The notes under the pieces were generated by a model, which saw nothing but the letters and a program-made list of their open reading frames with translations, did no database searches and had not been told where the DNA came from. Shown here piece after piece: positions 36,755 through 45,107 of a DNA stretch of 64,000 nt. The translations under genes and the position numbers were made by a program. Source of the DNA: Xiphydria camelus (taxonomy: Eukaryota; Arthropoda; Insecta; Hymenoptera; Xiphydriidae); contig OY783192.1 of NCBI GenBank assembly GCA_963678675.1, positions 6,644,001-6,708,000 on the forward strand, written 5' to 3'. Every line of letters begins with the position of its first letter. Positions within the stretch are counted from its first letter, which is position 1.

Positions 36755-37520
36755 AGTAAAGTACGCTAAACCCTGTTCAAACCGAGCCGAAAACCGTATA
36801 CCGAACGGTACACGTCATGCGCAGTAGAGTGCGCTCATCGGTTTTTTCCTCGAGACCGGCGTTACTTGAGTAAAGAGAGTGTACAAATTTTCTGTAAGCG
36901 GTACGCGACATATACGGCTGATGTAGACATTTTTTTATTAACAAATAAAAAAAGAAATAAAGGATACAAATTCGGCTAATGTGTTGACATTGACAATGAA
37001 TAGAATTCAACGTGAAAATGAACTGTCATGCTCGATGTGTTTCTTTAATTGTCAGTCAAATGAAATTTTGTTTGAAGGTTTTTAATCTATCTTGCTTCGT
37101 TTCCAATATAATCAACCACTCAAATTTCATTCACTCAAAGCCCTTTTGAGGGTGACCGGAAACTTTTCGGGGGTAGTGTATATCTAAGGTTACATGAGAA
37201 TAATGATGCTTGACGTCACAGGTAACAAGACGTTTGAAGTGTATTACTTGTGTAAGTGTCTTACTATTTTAAGCAACTTATTCATTTAAATGTCTTATAC
37301 CTGAAGAAGTGTCTTACTTTAAGACGATTAAGCGTCTTTATCTTAAGACAGTACCATGTGTTTTATGATTTTAGACGGAAAATAAATGTCGTTTTGAGAA
37401 AAGACAGACAAACGTCTTGGAATAAGACGGTTAAGTGTCTTGAATTTCTGATCAATACACTTAACCGTCTTATTTTACGTCAATAAGACACTTTTCCGTA
37501 TTATTTTAAGACGTTTCATC

Positions 37521-37958
37521 GAGAGGCCGGTTTGTAGTGATAAGAACTCATAGATTTTGCCGTGCTCTTTACATTCGCAAATTTGCAGATATATCCGTTT
37601 CTGCACGTTTGATCATGTGAAGAGTGTACTGACGCAAAGTCTCTTTACATGCTCTTTTCGTACTCGATATGAGCCACTACTAAATACGGGTTTATAATCA
37701 CCGCGCGGCACCGAGGGTAAAATCGGTCGCTGTCGGTAAAGGTAAACTCAGAATATTAAACTGTTTTTTCCTGTGGAATGTCTTTTCCACTGAAGGTGCG
37801 TGGCCTTACCGACCTCAAACCTTCTCAGAGAGGTAATTAATTTTTACAGGAGACCAATGGCCTGGTTCTGGAAGCACTGCAGTACCAGGACAACTCGCGG
37901 AAAGGCAAAAATCAGTTTAACATTCTGACTCCCGAATCGGGAGTGTATGACATATTAA
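37521..37958. other. No gene seen
   Basis: Mixed-composition spacer between elements; short frames only. Confidence 0.4.
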
Positions 37959-38596
37959 CCCTTTCAGTCACGACTTATGAAAACTGAAGGAACATTTTTT
38001 TTAACTGTGACTTTTAGAGCGGATATTGTTTATAGTAAGTTAAATTTTTTTTTGTACTTCATGCGACATCTAATGGCTTAAATACAGGGTGATTCGAAAT
38101 GGGCGCACTTCCTCTCGTAGAGAGATTCTTCGCAAAAAACTGAACCGAAAGTTCCTGTACAAAATTTTTGTGCTCCGCACAAATTTGGTGAATTTTTTTA
38201 CGACTCAGGTGGTGCTTTTCGAATATTAGGGTGCCTTCCGCCGCTCCGATGATTGATTTCAAAATTCTAGGCTGCAGAGGAGGCACGCTGGAATAACTAC
38301 TGCGAGTTTCGCTGCCGTCTAAAATCTTGTCCCTTGAATCTGACTTTGGATTGGATATTTTCGAACTGGATTATCTTGTAAACTAGGCGGAGCACAACAA
38401 TTTTGTACAGGAACTTTCGGTTCAGTTGTTTGCGAAGAATCTCTCTACGAGAGGAAGTGCGCCCATTTCGAATCACCCTGTATACATCATTGCATTACAG
38501 TGTACGCCATTACCGAAAGCCATTAAAAAGATGAAAAGTTAGCTGTAATGTAAAATATGTACACCCCTCAGTGTGTGTACATCATGACTGAAAGAG
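37959..38596. mobile_element. piggyBac-type MITE, TTAA-flanked, interrupted
   Basis: The left end ccctttcagtcacgac and right end catgactgaaagag are inverted. TTAA flanks it at 37955-37958 and 38597-38600. CCC-starting ends with TTAA duplication are the piggyBac signature. Without the nested Tc1/mariner MITE (38085-38480) the element would be about 240 bp. Confidence 0.8.
38085..38480. mobile_element. Tc1/mariner-type MITE nested in the piggyBac MITE
   Basis: The ends cagggtgattcgaaatggg and its reverse complement are flanked by TA (38083-38084, 38481-38482). The arms are about 90 bp and nearly identical, including actgaaccgaaagttcctgt. The centre is unique, with no ORF of note. The ends resemble, but differ from, the element at 8312-8881. 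Confidence 0.85.
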
Positions 38597-38847
38597 TTAA
38601 GCTGATAAGAACAAAGCCCAAATTGAGCCATGAAGCTATAACCATTACACTTTTCAACGAAATTTTTCTGTCTCGTTCGTCATTAAGACGAATGAAATAT
38701 ATTAATAGAGTCAGAAGAGAATTAAAAGAGTATGAAGAGTTAAGTATTCCACAACCGAGCATAGAAAGAGCACAGAAGGAGTATCATAAAGTCACTCAGT
38801 TTCGACAGAGTATCAATCGAGATTCAACAGAGTACTCTGATTATTAA
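38584..38847 (+). CDS. Unrecognised 88-codon ORF
   Basis: ATG at 38584, stop at 38845-38847. The first codons lie in the right end of the piggyBac MITE; the rest is charged and helix-prone (for example RRELKEYEEL and ERAQKEYHKVTQF). Amino-acid use looks protein-like and the frame is open in an AT-rich context where stops are frequent, but I recognise no family. It may be a fragment of an older gene with a start supplied by the MITE, or chance. Confidence 0.25.
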   Translation: MTERVKLIRTKPKLSHEAITITLFNEIFLSRSSLRRMKYINRVRRELKEYEELSIPQPSIERAQKEYHKVTQFRQSINRDSTEYSDY

Positions 38848-39262
38848 GAGATTGAAGCACTGCGATCATCAACCGAAGACCAAAAGTTCGACTTGCGGGA
38901 AGGCTCGGCTCCGCGCGCGCCCGCGTCTTCTTCGGTCCGACGACTCGGATATGCTCTCCGATATCGCGGAACGGAGGGTGCAAATATAATTCGCCGAAGG
39001 TGAAAGCGATTCGCGAGAGCGTGGAGTGTCGGCAGTGTTTGAGGAGGCGAGACGCGATAAAGAGAAGGGGGCAGAGAAACGGTAAGAAAAGACGAGAGTC
39101 TCGGCGTGCCTCGCGCTAATACCTACTCTCGCGCACGGCTGAAATCGGGCGAGATTTTACTCGGAGGATTTCGAGGCGACGGCGGCGGCGGCGACGCCTT
39201 AAAAACTTGGCTCGTTGCTCTGGCTCATTCCGCCAAACCGGGAATTCGTTTTTCGTCGTACC
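38848..39262. other. CpG-rich left flank of the Polinton
   Basis: No gene. CpG-rich and purine-biased, with a (GGC)n-like run at about 39178-39192. Its last six bases before the element, 39263-39268, are the target duplication TACGTA. Confidence 0.5.
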
Positions 39263-39268
39263 TACGTA

Positions 39269-40355
39269 AGTAGATAGGCTAGGCGGGTTCGGGCTCACCT
39301 ACCCCCCACTCCCTGCCTACGCGACCGGGGACTCGACCTCCCCCTCCCTAACCTCACCCCGATTAATTTCGCTTTTGATAGGTGACGTCACGCATGCAGG
39401 TTAGGCTTGATTGCGTTCGATACCCCCTTTTTGATACCCCCTCCCTAACCTCACCCCGAGCAATCGCGCTTTCGATAGGTGACGTCACGCATGCAGGTTA
39501 GGCTTGACTCGGACAATCTCGCTTTCGACACCCCCACGTCTCGCGCGTGTTCCCATTTTCCGACTTCGCTCGCGGTGATGTGAAATTTGGAAAGGTGTGC
39601 GTGACGTCACAGGAATTTTCCTCAGCGTCTTATCATGTAGCAAGATCAATTTCACGTGTTCCGATTCTCCGACTTCGCCCGCGATGATGATAATTTTTGG
39701 AAACTGCATGCGTGCCGGCAAGCCTCGCCCGTCGCCGTCCCCCGGCACGGAAATCGCCTCATAGGTATCAAATTTCACAATCGATTTGGAAATGGGAGCG
39801 CGGCGAGAACTGCGGCGATGTGGAATTTGGAAAGGCGATGTCGCAGATCATTTTTGGAAACTGCATGCGTGCCGGCAAGCCTTGCCCGTCACCGTCCCCG
39901 GCACGGTAATCACCTCATAGGTATCAAATTTCACAATCAATTTGGAAATGGGAGCGCAGCGAGAACCGCGGCGATGTGGAATTTGGAAAGGCGATGTCGC
40001 AGATCATTTTTGGAAACTGCATGCGTGCCGGCAAGCCTCGTCCGTCACCATCCCCGGCACGGTAATCACCTCATAGGTATCAAATTCGTGATCTTCGATT
40101 GCATATCGCGCCGCGCGCATGCGTCGTGGTGGGGGATTTGAATCCGTGCTACAGTCACCGATGAGTGTTGCAAGATGGCTCGGAGCAAGTCGGAACCTGC
40201 ATACGTGCACGTTACCGCATTTGCTCCTTATCGTGGTAAACAGTTTTCTCCTTATCGCGTGCGGAAAGATCCATGTTATAGATACCGATGAGTGCTACAA
40301 GATTATCCCGAAGCCACTCGAAACCTACATGCGTGCACGTCATCGCATTTTCTCC
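39269..40355. repeat. Polinton left terminal inverted repeat
   Basis: 1087 bp, matching 52300-53385 inverted. It contains direct repeats of the block ggtgacgtcacgcatgcagg (about 39381 and 39478). Further in is a 156-157-bp tandem unit with aaactgcatgcgtgccggca at 39701, 39858 and 40014. A third tandem of about 127-132 bp (accgatgagtg at 40157, 40284 and, beyond the TIR, 40416) crosses its inner edge. No gene is supported within it. Confidence 0.9.
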
Positions 40356-40505
40356 AAAGCATCATCGTGGTAAACAATTTTCTCCTTATCGTGCGGAAAG
40401 ATCCATGTTACAGGTACCGCTGAGTGCTACAAAATTATCCCGAAGCAACTCGAAACCTGCATGCATGCACGTCACCGCAATTTCCCTACCACTGAGCAGT
40501 GTGCG

Positions 40506-40513
40506 ATTATAAG
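40506..40513 (+). promoter_or_regulatory. Possible TATA box of the 104-aa ORF
   Basis: attataag lies about 90 bp before the ATG at 40602. A 39-bp direct repeat ending in gtatcactatcagtca (about 40532 and 40565) lies between it and the start codon. Position and sequence are suggestive only. Confidence 0.3.
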
Positions 40514-40601
40514 AACCTCAAGTTTTTGGGGTATCACTATCAGTCACAGTCAGAAGTCTTTGAGGTATCACTATCAGTCATAGTCAGAAGCAGCCAAGAA
40601 A

Positions 40602-40916
40602 ATGGACTTTTCAAAATTGAACGAGCTGAGCAGAACCGCTGGATTTCTGGAAACGAAGAAGCTCTCCGAGCTGCAAATCGGAAAGGAGTTCCACATAACA
40701 AAAGTGAGGAAAGTCAACACGAAGTATGGACTGAAGATCGTGGTCGATCTTGAAAACAGCTTTGCGGTCTTCCTGCCATCACGAGTCAACAAATTCTTCG
40801 AGGATGGCGATGGCAACGACGAGGAGTTCAATAAACTGGTGAAGGCGTGCAGTGACAAGCTGCATTTGAAGAACCTTGGTGGAAAATATAATTTGTTCGA
40901 ATTTGTTATGAAGTAA
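40602..40916 (+). CDS. Polinton 104-aa protein, possible OB-fold/ssDNA-binding type
   Basis: Intact 104-codon ORF just inside the left TIR, with a poly(A) signal aataaa at 40939-40944. The start ATG lies in aaaATGGAC, a good context. The protein has a short helical N-terminus, then alternating beta-type stretches around FHITKVRKVNTKYGLKIVVDL and FAVFLPSRVNKF, and a C-terminal GGKYNLFEF. The pattern 'TKYG..ivv.l....vfLPsR' reminds me of small viral or phage OB-fold single-strand DNA-binding proteins, but that is inference. It is among the few undamaged genes of this Polinton copy. It is transcribed toward the next, convergent gene. Confidence 0.7.
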   Translation: MDFSKLNELSRTAGFLETKKLSELQIGKEFHITKVRKVNTKYGLKIVVDLENSFAVFLPSRVNKFFEDGDGNDEEFNKLVKACSDKLHLKNLGGKYNLFEFVMK

Positions 40917-41118
40917 CATGAAGCATACTGAATTTATGAATAAAAAAAATTATGTTTCGCTCATATTATAATAATATATGTTTTACTCATTTGTAATTTT
41001 AATACCTCCATTAAAAGAAACTATTTCCCTCAATGATTGTACAATAAGGTATATCGTCCGCTAACTATTTTATCATCAGGGGGTCGTAAAGACAACATTT
41101 TGTTCCTTTTCTTTTATC

Positions 41119-41124
41119 TTTATT
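41119..41124 (-). terminator. Poly(A) signal for the minus-strand Polinton gene
   Basis: aataaa on the minus strand (tttatt on plus), about 30 bp after the stop of the zinc-site ORF at 41153. Confidence 0.45.
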
Positions 41125-41152
41125 CGTAAAAATATTTATACAAAAAAAAAAG

Positions 41153-41690
41153 TTAGCCTTCTTGGCAATAAACACAATTCTTGATCATGGGCTGCGGACC
41201 ATCATAATCGTCGTTGCCTCTCGGTACCCGGTGATGTATGCGGCATCGCCGACAATCGGTGATATCCTTGTCCTCGGTATATTTAGCCGGCAGCGCGCCT
41301 GTTCCATGCATCTTCGATCGTGTTGGCGGCAAAGACGGTGAGAAACTCTTTAGGGAGCTGGACAATATCTTCAGCGGTCATCGAGGTGAGATTCTCCGTC
41401 TCGAAGAAAATCCTCAGGGAACGTTCCAAAGACGGAGGATCGTTCTTGTACTTCAGCCAGGTTTCCAAGCGTTTCACATTCTCAACGGCACAGAAATGGC
41501 CATCGGCGTAGTGGCGTTGGCATCTGAATGTTGGCTCGCTGTTAAGTTTCCTCAGCGAGGGACAACCCAGCTCATCCAAATTGACAATGGTGCACTCGGT
41601 GTACTCTCGCAACCAGTCTGTCTCGGGTGTGGGGAATTTACATTCCCTTCGATCTCCAGACGCATGTCTACCAGCCCCCGATTTCATCGA
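41153..41690 (-). pseudogene. Polinton ORF with Cys/His site, frameshifted
   Basis: Two overlapping minus-strand frames appear to be one broken gene. The first (from about 41690 to a stop at 41283) contains TDWLREYTECTIVNLDELGC and, later, FRCQRHYADGHFC and AEDIVQLPKEFL. The second continues to 41153 with CRRCRIHHRV and NCVYCQEG at its end, a plausible zinc site. The frame change falls near 41290-41320. The region upstream of about 41690 is replaced by a foldback arm, so the natural start is unknown. I do not recognise the family. It sits between the ATPase and the 104-aa gene. Confidence 0.5.
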
Positions 41691-41790
41691 CTCGTTCCCA
41701 GCACCCAACCAAATTTACTCTTGTACTTTGAGCAGATATATCTCAAAAGCCGTCCAACGAGTGGGCATTTTATCTGATTAGTCTCAATAA
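41684..41790. repeat. Single arm of the 44937-45107 foldback
   Basis: cccaaccaaatttactcttg with the following actttgagcagatatatctc matches one arm of the palindrome at 44937-45107. It has disrupted the 5' part of the neighbouring minus-strand ORF. Confidence 0.65.
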
Positions 41791-41802
41791 ACACTATAAT
41801 TT

Positions 41803-41955
41803 TTATGAATGAAAATCCGCAAAACAGTTTCTGTTAGGTGCAAAACATAGTCTTACATTACATTTTCTGCAAAATACTTGTGTCTGACCTGATTTGCAGT
41901 TTTTACATCTACCTTTTTGTCCATATATGGGAAAATGGTCTAGCTTATTAAGACT
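41803..41955 (-). pseudogene. piggyBac-type C-terminal zinc-binding tail
   Basis: The last 50 residues of this minus-strand frame contain HFPIYGQKGRCKNC, then FCRKCNVRLCF and NCFADFH. This is the C..C / C..C / C...C..H pattern of the cysteine-rich C-terminus of piggyBac (PGBD4-like) transposases. It is in frame with the end of the Polinton ATPase upstream (41956-42213), giving an apparent ATPase-to-zinc-tail fusion. In piggyBac proteins this domain binds the transposon ends. Only the tail is present, so a piggyBac copy probably inserted here and was mostly deleted. Confidence 0.6.
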
Positions 41956-41984
41956 GCAGTCATTTTCGGGTCTTGATTCGATCG

Positions 41985-42696
41985 CATTTATCAGGTTCAC
42001 GAAGCAGTCGAAACCCCTTCTGTATCTGCCCTCATTGAGCTCCCGACCCTTGTCGATAACAACGAATCCGTACTTGTCGGCATTCCAGCAAGCAGAGCAT
42101 ATGTCTTTGAACTTCGTGTAAGATATGTCCGTGTCCACATGATCGTCGTAAACGTGTCGGAGATTCGTGTCATCCTGCCGGAAGAGCACCAGCAGGTTGG
42201 CATTATCGCACACCAGGTGCTTGGGAATTCGAGTATACGTCTAACAGAGGTAGAAGCAGTCGACGTCCCTATCTCGACCCATGCAGAAAAAGGCTCTGAT
42301 GCTGTCCTGCTTCTCGCAAGCGACGTCGTCGAAGATCATTATCGAGTTTGGACGTATCTCTTCCGGTGACACCACCTGCTCATGCTCGTTGAAGGGATGG
42401 TACTCGACACCGTCCACCGAATCGAGCACTTTTTCCAGGAACCTGTACTTGGGTTGATTGAGTGATTTCGAGTAGACGTACACGTTCTGGAATCTCAGTC
42501 CATCGGGGTGTGTCACGAGAGTGAGCAGCGCGTTCGTCTTGCCGCAGTTGGATGGCCCGCAAAACACCGCCCGCACGCTATTTGGCAGCAAGTCACCGTG
42601 CTGCTTCTTCTTCTTCTCGGCACTCGGTTGCGCGAGCTCGTCAAAGTTCATCACGGGCAGTCTCGTGGACTGTTGGTTGAATCGCAGTTCGGTCAT
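41985..42696 (-). pseudogene. Polinton packaging ATPase (FtsK/A32-like), one nonsense codon
   Basis: The minus-strand frame carries VFCGPSNCGKTNALL (Walker A, GPSNCGKT) and SIMIFDDVACEKQD (Walker B, with the catalytic acidic pair). After a TAG at 42241-42243 it continues in the same frame with NANLLVLFRQDDTNLRHVYDD and ends near RRGFDCF. This is the layout of the genome-packaging ATPase of Polintons and related viruses, which pumps DNA into capsids. I prefer the start at the internal Met (42696), because the first ATG (42723) lies within 2 bp of the TATA-like box. The stop makes this copy non-functional unless suppressed. Its natural end is blurred by the piggyBac-like tail. Confidence 0.8.
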
Positions 42697-42724
42697 GATT
42701 GGTGCGAGAACTATAAGTTGCACA

Positions 42725-42732
42725 TTTATATA
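42725..42732 (-). promoter_or_regulatory. TATA box of the packaging ATPase gene
   Basis: TATATAAA on the minus strand, about 30 bp ahead of the preferred ATG at 42696. A similar tatataaa box precedes the acidic Polinton ORF (50886-50893), supporting a shared promoter type. Confidence 0.5.
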
Positions 42733-42778
42733 GATTGATTCTTCTGTTATACCCTGGATTTAAATCAAAATTTTAAGA

Positions 42779-42873
42779 AGTATCTCTGAGGATACACCCC
42801 AGGTGTATCTCTGAGGACACATCCAAGATGTATCTCTGACGATACACCCAATATGTATCTCTGAGGATACACC
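42779..42873. repeat. 24-bp minisatellite, four copies
   Basis: Units of about 24 bp built on gtatctctgaggatacaccc, each with an inner inverted pair (gtatc...gatac). They lie between the divergent ATPase and DUF8207-type genes. Confidence 0.85.
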
Positions 42874-42874
42874 C

Positions 42875-43062
42875 CAAACGAATGAACGAACGAACGAATG
42901 AACGAACGCACGCACGAACGAATGAACGAACGAACGAATGAACGAACGCACGAACGAACGAATGAACGAACGAACGAATGGAATGAACGAACAAACAAAC
43001 GAGCGAACGAACGAACGAACGAACGAACAAAGGAACGGAACGAACGAACGAATGCGTGGTGA
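42875..43062. repeat. (AACG/AATG)n microsatellite, about 190 bp
   Basis: Tetranucleotide array of gaac/gaat/gcac variants. Open in several minus-strand frames as meaningless SFVRSFVR-type repeats. It separates the 24-bp minisatellite from the DUF8207-type gene. Confidence 0.85.
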
Positions 43063-43108
43063 TTGTTGTAGCGTTGATTAGTCGACTCTCGTATCCGATC
43101 GCGTCAAC

Positions 43109-44056
43109 ATGCACAGCGGTGGCGGTGACGAGATTCGCAAGGAGCAGGACGTTTTGCGTCAAATCGCGAAAGCCAGCGATGCGATTCGACGAGAGCATCG
43201 AGCGATAAAACTGAACAGAGAGAACACCAAACGTGTAATGAGTGAAGTCTTCAAACCTGTGGTGACTCCCCTGCAGAAATTGGTTGATACGTCTCGATCT
43301 GTGACACCCGTCAAGACCGAATTGAAGCGAGAAAAGGAGGAGCCGCAGTCGGAGGAAGACGATGCATCCTTCCAGACGATAATGGATGACGTTGAAGAGG
43401 AGGAGGAGGAGGAGGAGGAGGAGGAGGAGGAAGAGGATGAGGAGGAGGAGGAGGAAGAGGGAAGAGACAAGTTAATCATCGATGAAGAGAAAGACTTGGT
43501 ACGGGAGTACTTGAGGAAATCGGAAAAGAAAGATTTGGACACGATTTATGGTATACGTGAGCTCTCCGGAGAGAGGTTGAAGGTTGGCAATTCTCCGATA
43601 GCCTTCGAACGTAATCTTATTCGCGTGGGTGATATGGTTTACCCAAGCACCAGAGGCCTGATTGAGCTACTGCTCAAGAAGACACCCGACGAGACCCTCG
43701 TGAGTCAGGATGATTTGAACAATTATGGAAAAATCATCCTCGCAACGAGTGCGCACAGAAAGTATTACATCGAGAATGGACCGATACGCAGCAGCAAGAG
43801 TACCAAGTTCAACAACATTATCACGAGAGCGATCGGCTACCATGCAAAATCACCAAAACGCAAAGGGTCAGGGCTACCACGATACATGGCTACCGAGAGT
43901 GGCAAACGAGTGGATTACACGTACTGGGATGATCCCAACGAACTCGTAGATCACCTTCGTCTGCTGCTGGCGTCTCAGGCTGCCGGTAACTCGGGTCTCT
44001 CCAACGAAATCATATCAATCATTGAGGAATTGCGCGAAGCCGATATCATTTATTAG
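43109..44056 (+). CDS. Polinton DUF8207-type protein, 315 aa
   Basis: Intact ORF. The N-terminal 70 residues are charged and helical (VLRQIAKASDAIRREHRAIK). A run of about 25 acidic residues follows (residues about 92-118), encoded by (GAG)n. The conserved part, about 142-315, includes DTIYGIRELSGERLKVGN, YPSTRGLIELLLKKTPDE and NYGKIILATSAHRKYY, a pattern I associate with the DUF8207 family found in arthropod and Hydra Polintons. Function unknown; a structural or DNA-associated role is only a guess. It is transcribed divergently from the ATPase. A diverged fragment of the same gene sits at 52181-52297. Confidence 0.75.
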   Translation: MHSGGGDEIRKEQDVLRQIAKASDAIRREHRAIKLNRENTKRVMSEVFKPVVTPLQKLVDTSRSVTPVKTELKREKEEPQSEEDDASFQTIMDDVEEEEEEEEEEEEEEDEEEEEEEGRDKLIIDEEKDLVREYLRKSEKKDLDTIYGIRELSGERLKVGNSPIAFERNLIRVGDMVYPSTRGLIELLLKKTPDETLVSQDDLNNYGKIILATSAHRKYYIENGPIRSSKSTKFNNIITRAIGYHAKSPKRKGSGLPRYMATESGKRVDYTYWDDPNELVDHLRLLLASQAAGNSGLSNEIISIIEELREADIIY

Positions 44057-44211
44057 TGGGATCGCAAGGTGCTTTCTACGAGGAGAAACTGACCGCAGTC
44101 GATCATCCCGACGTCTACCTCGTGGAGAAGGTGCTCAAGAGACGTGGAAATAGAATATTCGTGAAATGGTTGGGTTTTAATTATTCACACAATAGTTGGA
44201 TAAATAAATAA
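44056..44211 (+). pseudogene. Polinton integrase, C-terminal chromodomain fragment
   Basis: A 51-codon frame, overlapping the stop of the preceding gene by one base, ends at TAA 44209-44211. It contains VYLVEKVLKRRGNRIFVKWL and SHNSWI, the typical chromodomain core (aromatic residues and KW-G-hydrophobic pattern). Polinton integrases (DDE type) end in such a domain. The catalytic core and zinc finger are absent. The abrupt join to the DUF8207-type gene marks a deletion junction. Confidence 0.7.
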
Positions 44212-44551
44212 TTCATTTATTCTTCAAATTCCATATTTGCATTGGTAACCCTATCAATTTATTTCTCCAAATCCATATGTACACTCATAATCCTAAATTG
44301 TTTAGAGGAATTATTGAATTATAGGTGGTTACAAAAATAATTGATTATTACATTAACATAAGATTAAGCTGTAAAATTAATAGTTGATAATTAAATTAGT
44401 AACTAAATATAGATTTTTATGATCAACAAAAGAGAACGAGTTATTAGGGAAGATAATTGTGAAAGGAGTTTATTGTAGAAGGGACGGAATGGAGGGAAAA
44501 AAAAAATGTTAATAGGGTAGGTAGAATTATGGATCTTCTTCTTTGCGTTTT
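44212..44551. other. AT-rich Polinton interior, no gene
   Basis: Between the chromodomain remnant and the acidic ORF; aataaa-type signals near 44206 and 44335 could serve either gene. Nothing else seen. Confidence 0.4.
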
Positions 44552-44729
44552 TTAGTCCCAGATCAGTTCGTCTCTGTTTGAGAATTCCCAGTCTTCCTCT
44601 TCGTTTCCGCTGTCTTCGTCGTCTGGGAAGCGTTGCCAGTGTGCTAAGGGCTCCCGGACTCGATACTCGAACGCCCTGAAGTCCTCCAGGTGTCGAGGCC
44701 AGTCTAGTTGTTCCCACTCCCCAGGTAGC
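44552..44729 (-). pseudogene. Acidic Polinton ORF, 3' part (split by the transposon)
   Basis: Minus-strand frame of about 59 codons reading EWEQLDWPRHLEDFRAFEYR and ending in a highly acidic DEDSGNEEEDWEF region and stop at 44552. It is continued on the far side of the 5.8-kb insertion (50487-50807). If one 2-bp TC copy is taken as target duplication, the two halves are in the same frame. Rich in Trp, Tyr, Asp and Glu; family not recognised. Confidence 0.55.
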
Positions 44730-44739
44730 AGTGACACGT

Positions 44740-44890
44740 CATATTCACGTCGCTTGAAGGTGATTGTTCGTCGACGACGTCATATGCCTTAAATTCGACG
44801 TTTTAATCACGTGTTATTTGAAGATCATATTATGACGTCATTGAAATGACGTTTTTTTCACGTAATTTGTTGACGAAACAGTCACATAAT
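44740..44890. repeat. Left sub-terminal TGACGT array of the EnSpm-like element
   Basis: Around ten TGACGT/ACGTCA or CACGT motifs in 150 bp, some as full palindromes (atgacgtcat near 44833). The mirrored array is at about 50240-50475. Likely transposase-binding sites. Confidence 0.65.
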
Positions 44891-44936
44891 TTATTATTTC
44901 CCTACGCATAATCAGGTGTGTAACTGTAAGAAATGT

Positions 44937-45107
44937 ATAAGATGAAATACCCATCAGTTGAAAAGTTTGTGAGATATTTTCGTTCAAAGTACAAGAGTAA
45001 ATTGCGCTGCGTGCGACTAAGTTTCCAGCGCCCAGCGAAATTTACTCTTGTACTTTGAGCGGAAATATCTCACAAACGGTTCAGCGAATGGACATTTCAC
45101 CTTTTAC
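44937..45107. repeat. Foldback with 66-bp arms inside the EnSpm-like element
   Basis: The arms gtttgtgagatattttcgtt / caaagtacaagagtaaatt and their complements enclose a 35-bp centre. Single arms or pieces of the same repeat lie at 41684-41790 and about 47590-47675 (intron 5 of the DUF4806-type gene). Confidence 0.75.

Larger units (their letters stand above)
34295..37520. mobile_element. 3.2-kb element with sub-terminal TAAGAC/GTCTTA arrays
   Basis: About 34300-34480 and 37225-37520 each contain a dozen or more copies of taagac or gtctta, often extended to aagacggttaagtgtctt. Such dense arrays are absent elsewhere in the window. Clustered short motifs at both ends of one segment are typical of transposase-binding sub-terminal repeats (known in CACTA, hAT and related DNA transposons). 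The interior holds a degraded coding piece (34871-35065) and a nested MITE (35068-36389). Precise ends and target duplication were not found. Confidence 0.6.

Noticed and set aside
39656..40141. 161-codon repetitive frame in the Polinton TIR, mirrored at 52513-52998
   Set aside because: It follows the 156-bp tandem unit, which is nearly a multiple of three; it has no recognisable domain or start context and lies within a non-coding terminal repeat.
41238..41777. 179-codon plus-strand frame
   Set aside because: Antisense to the frameshifted zinc-site ORF and to a foldback arm; no domain of its own.
42880..43060. CRISPR-like array
   Set aside because: Short tetranucleotide units with no spacers, in a eukaryotic genome; a plain microsatellite.
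42773..43198. Minus-strand frames full of SFVRSFVRSFV repeats
   Set aside because: They are translations of the (AACG)n microsatellite and the 24-bp minisatellite.
43159..43542. Serine-rich minus-strand frame
   Set aside because: Antisense shadow of the poly-glutamate run in the DUF8207-type gene.
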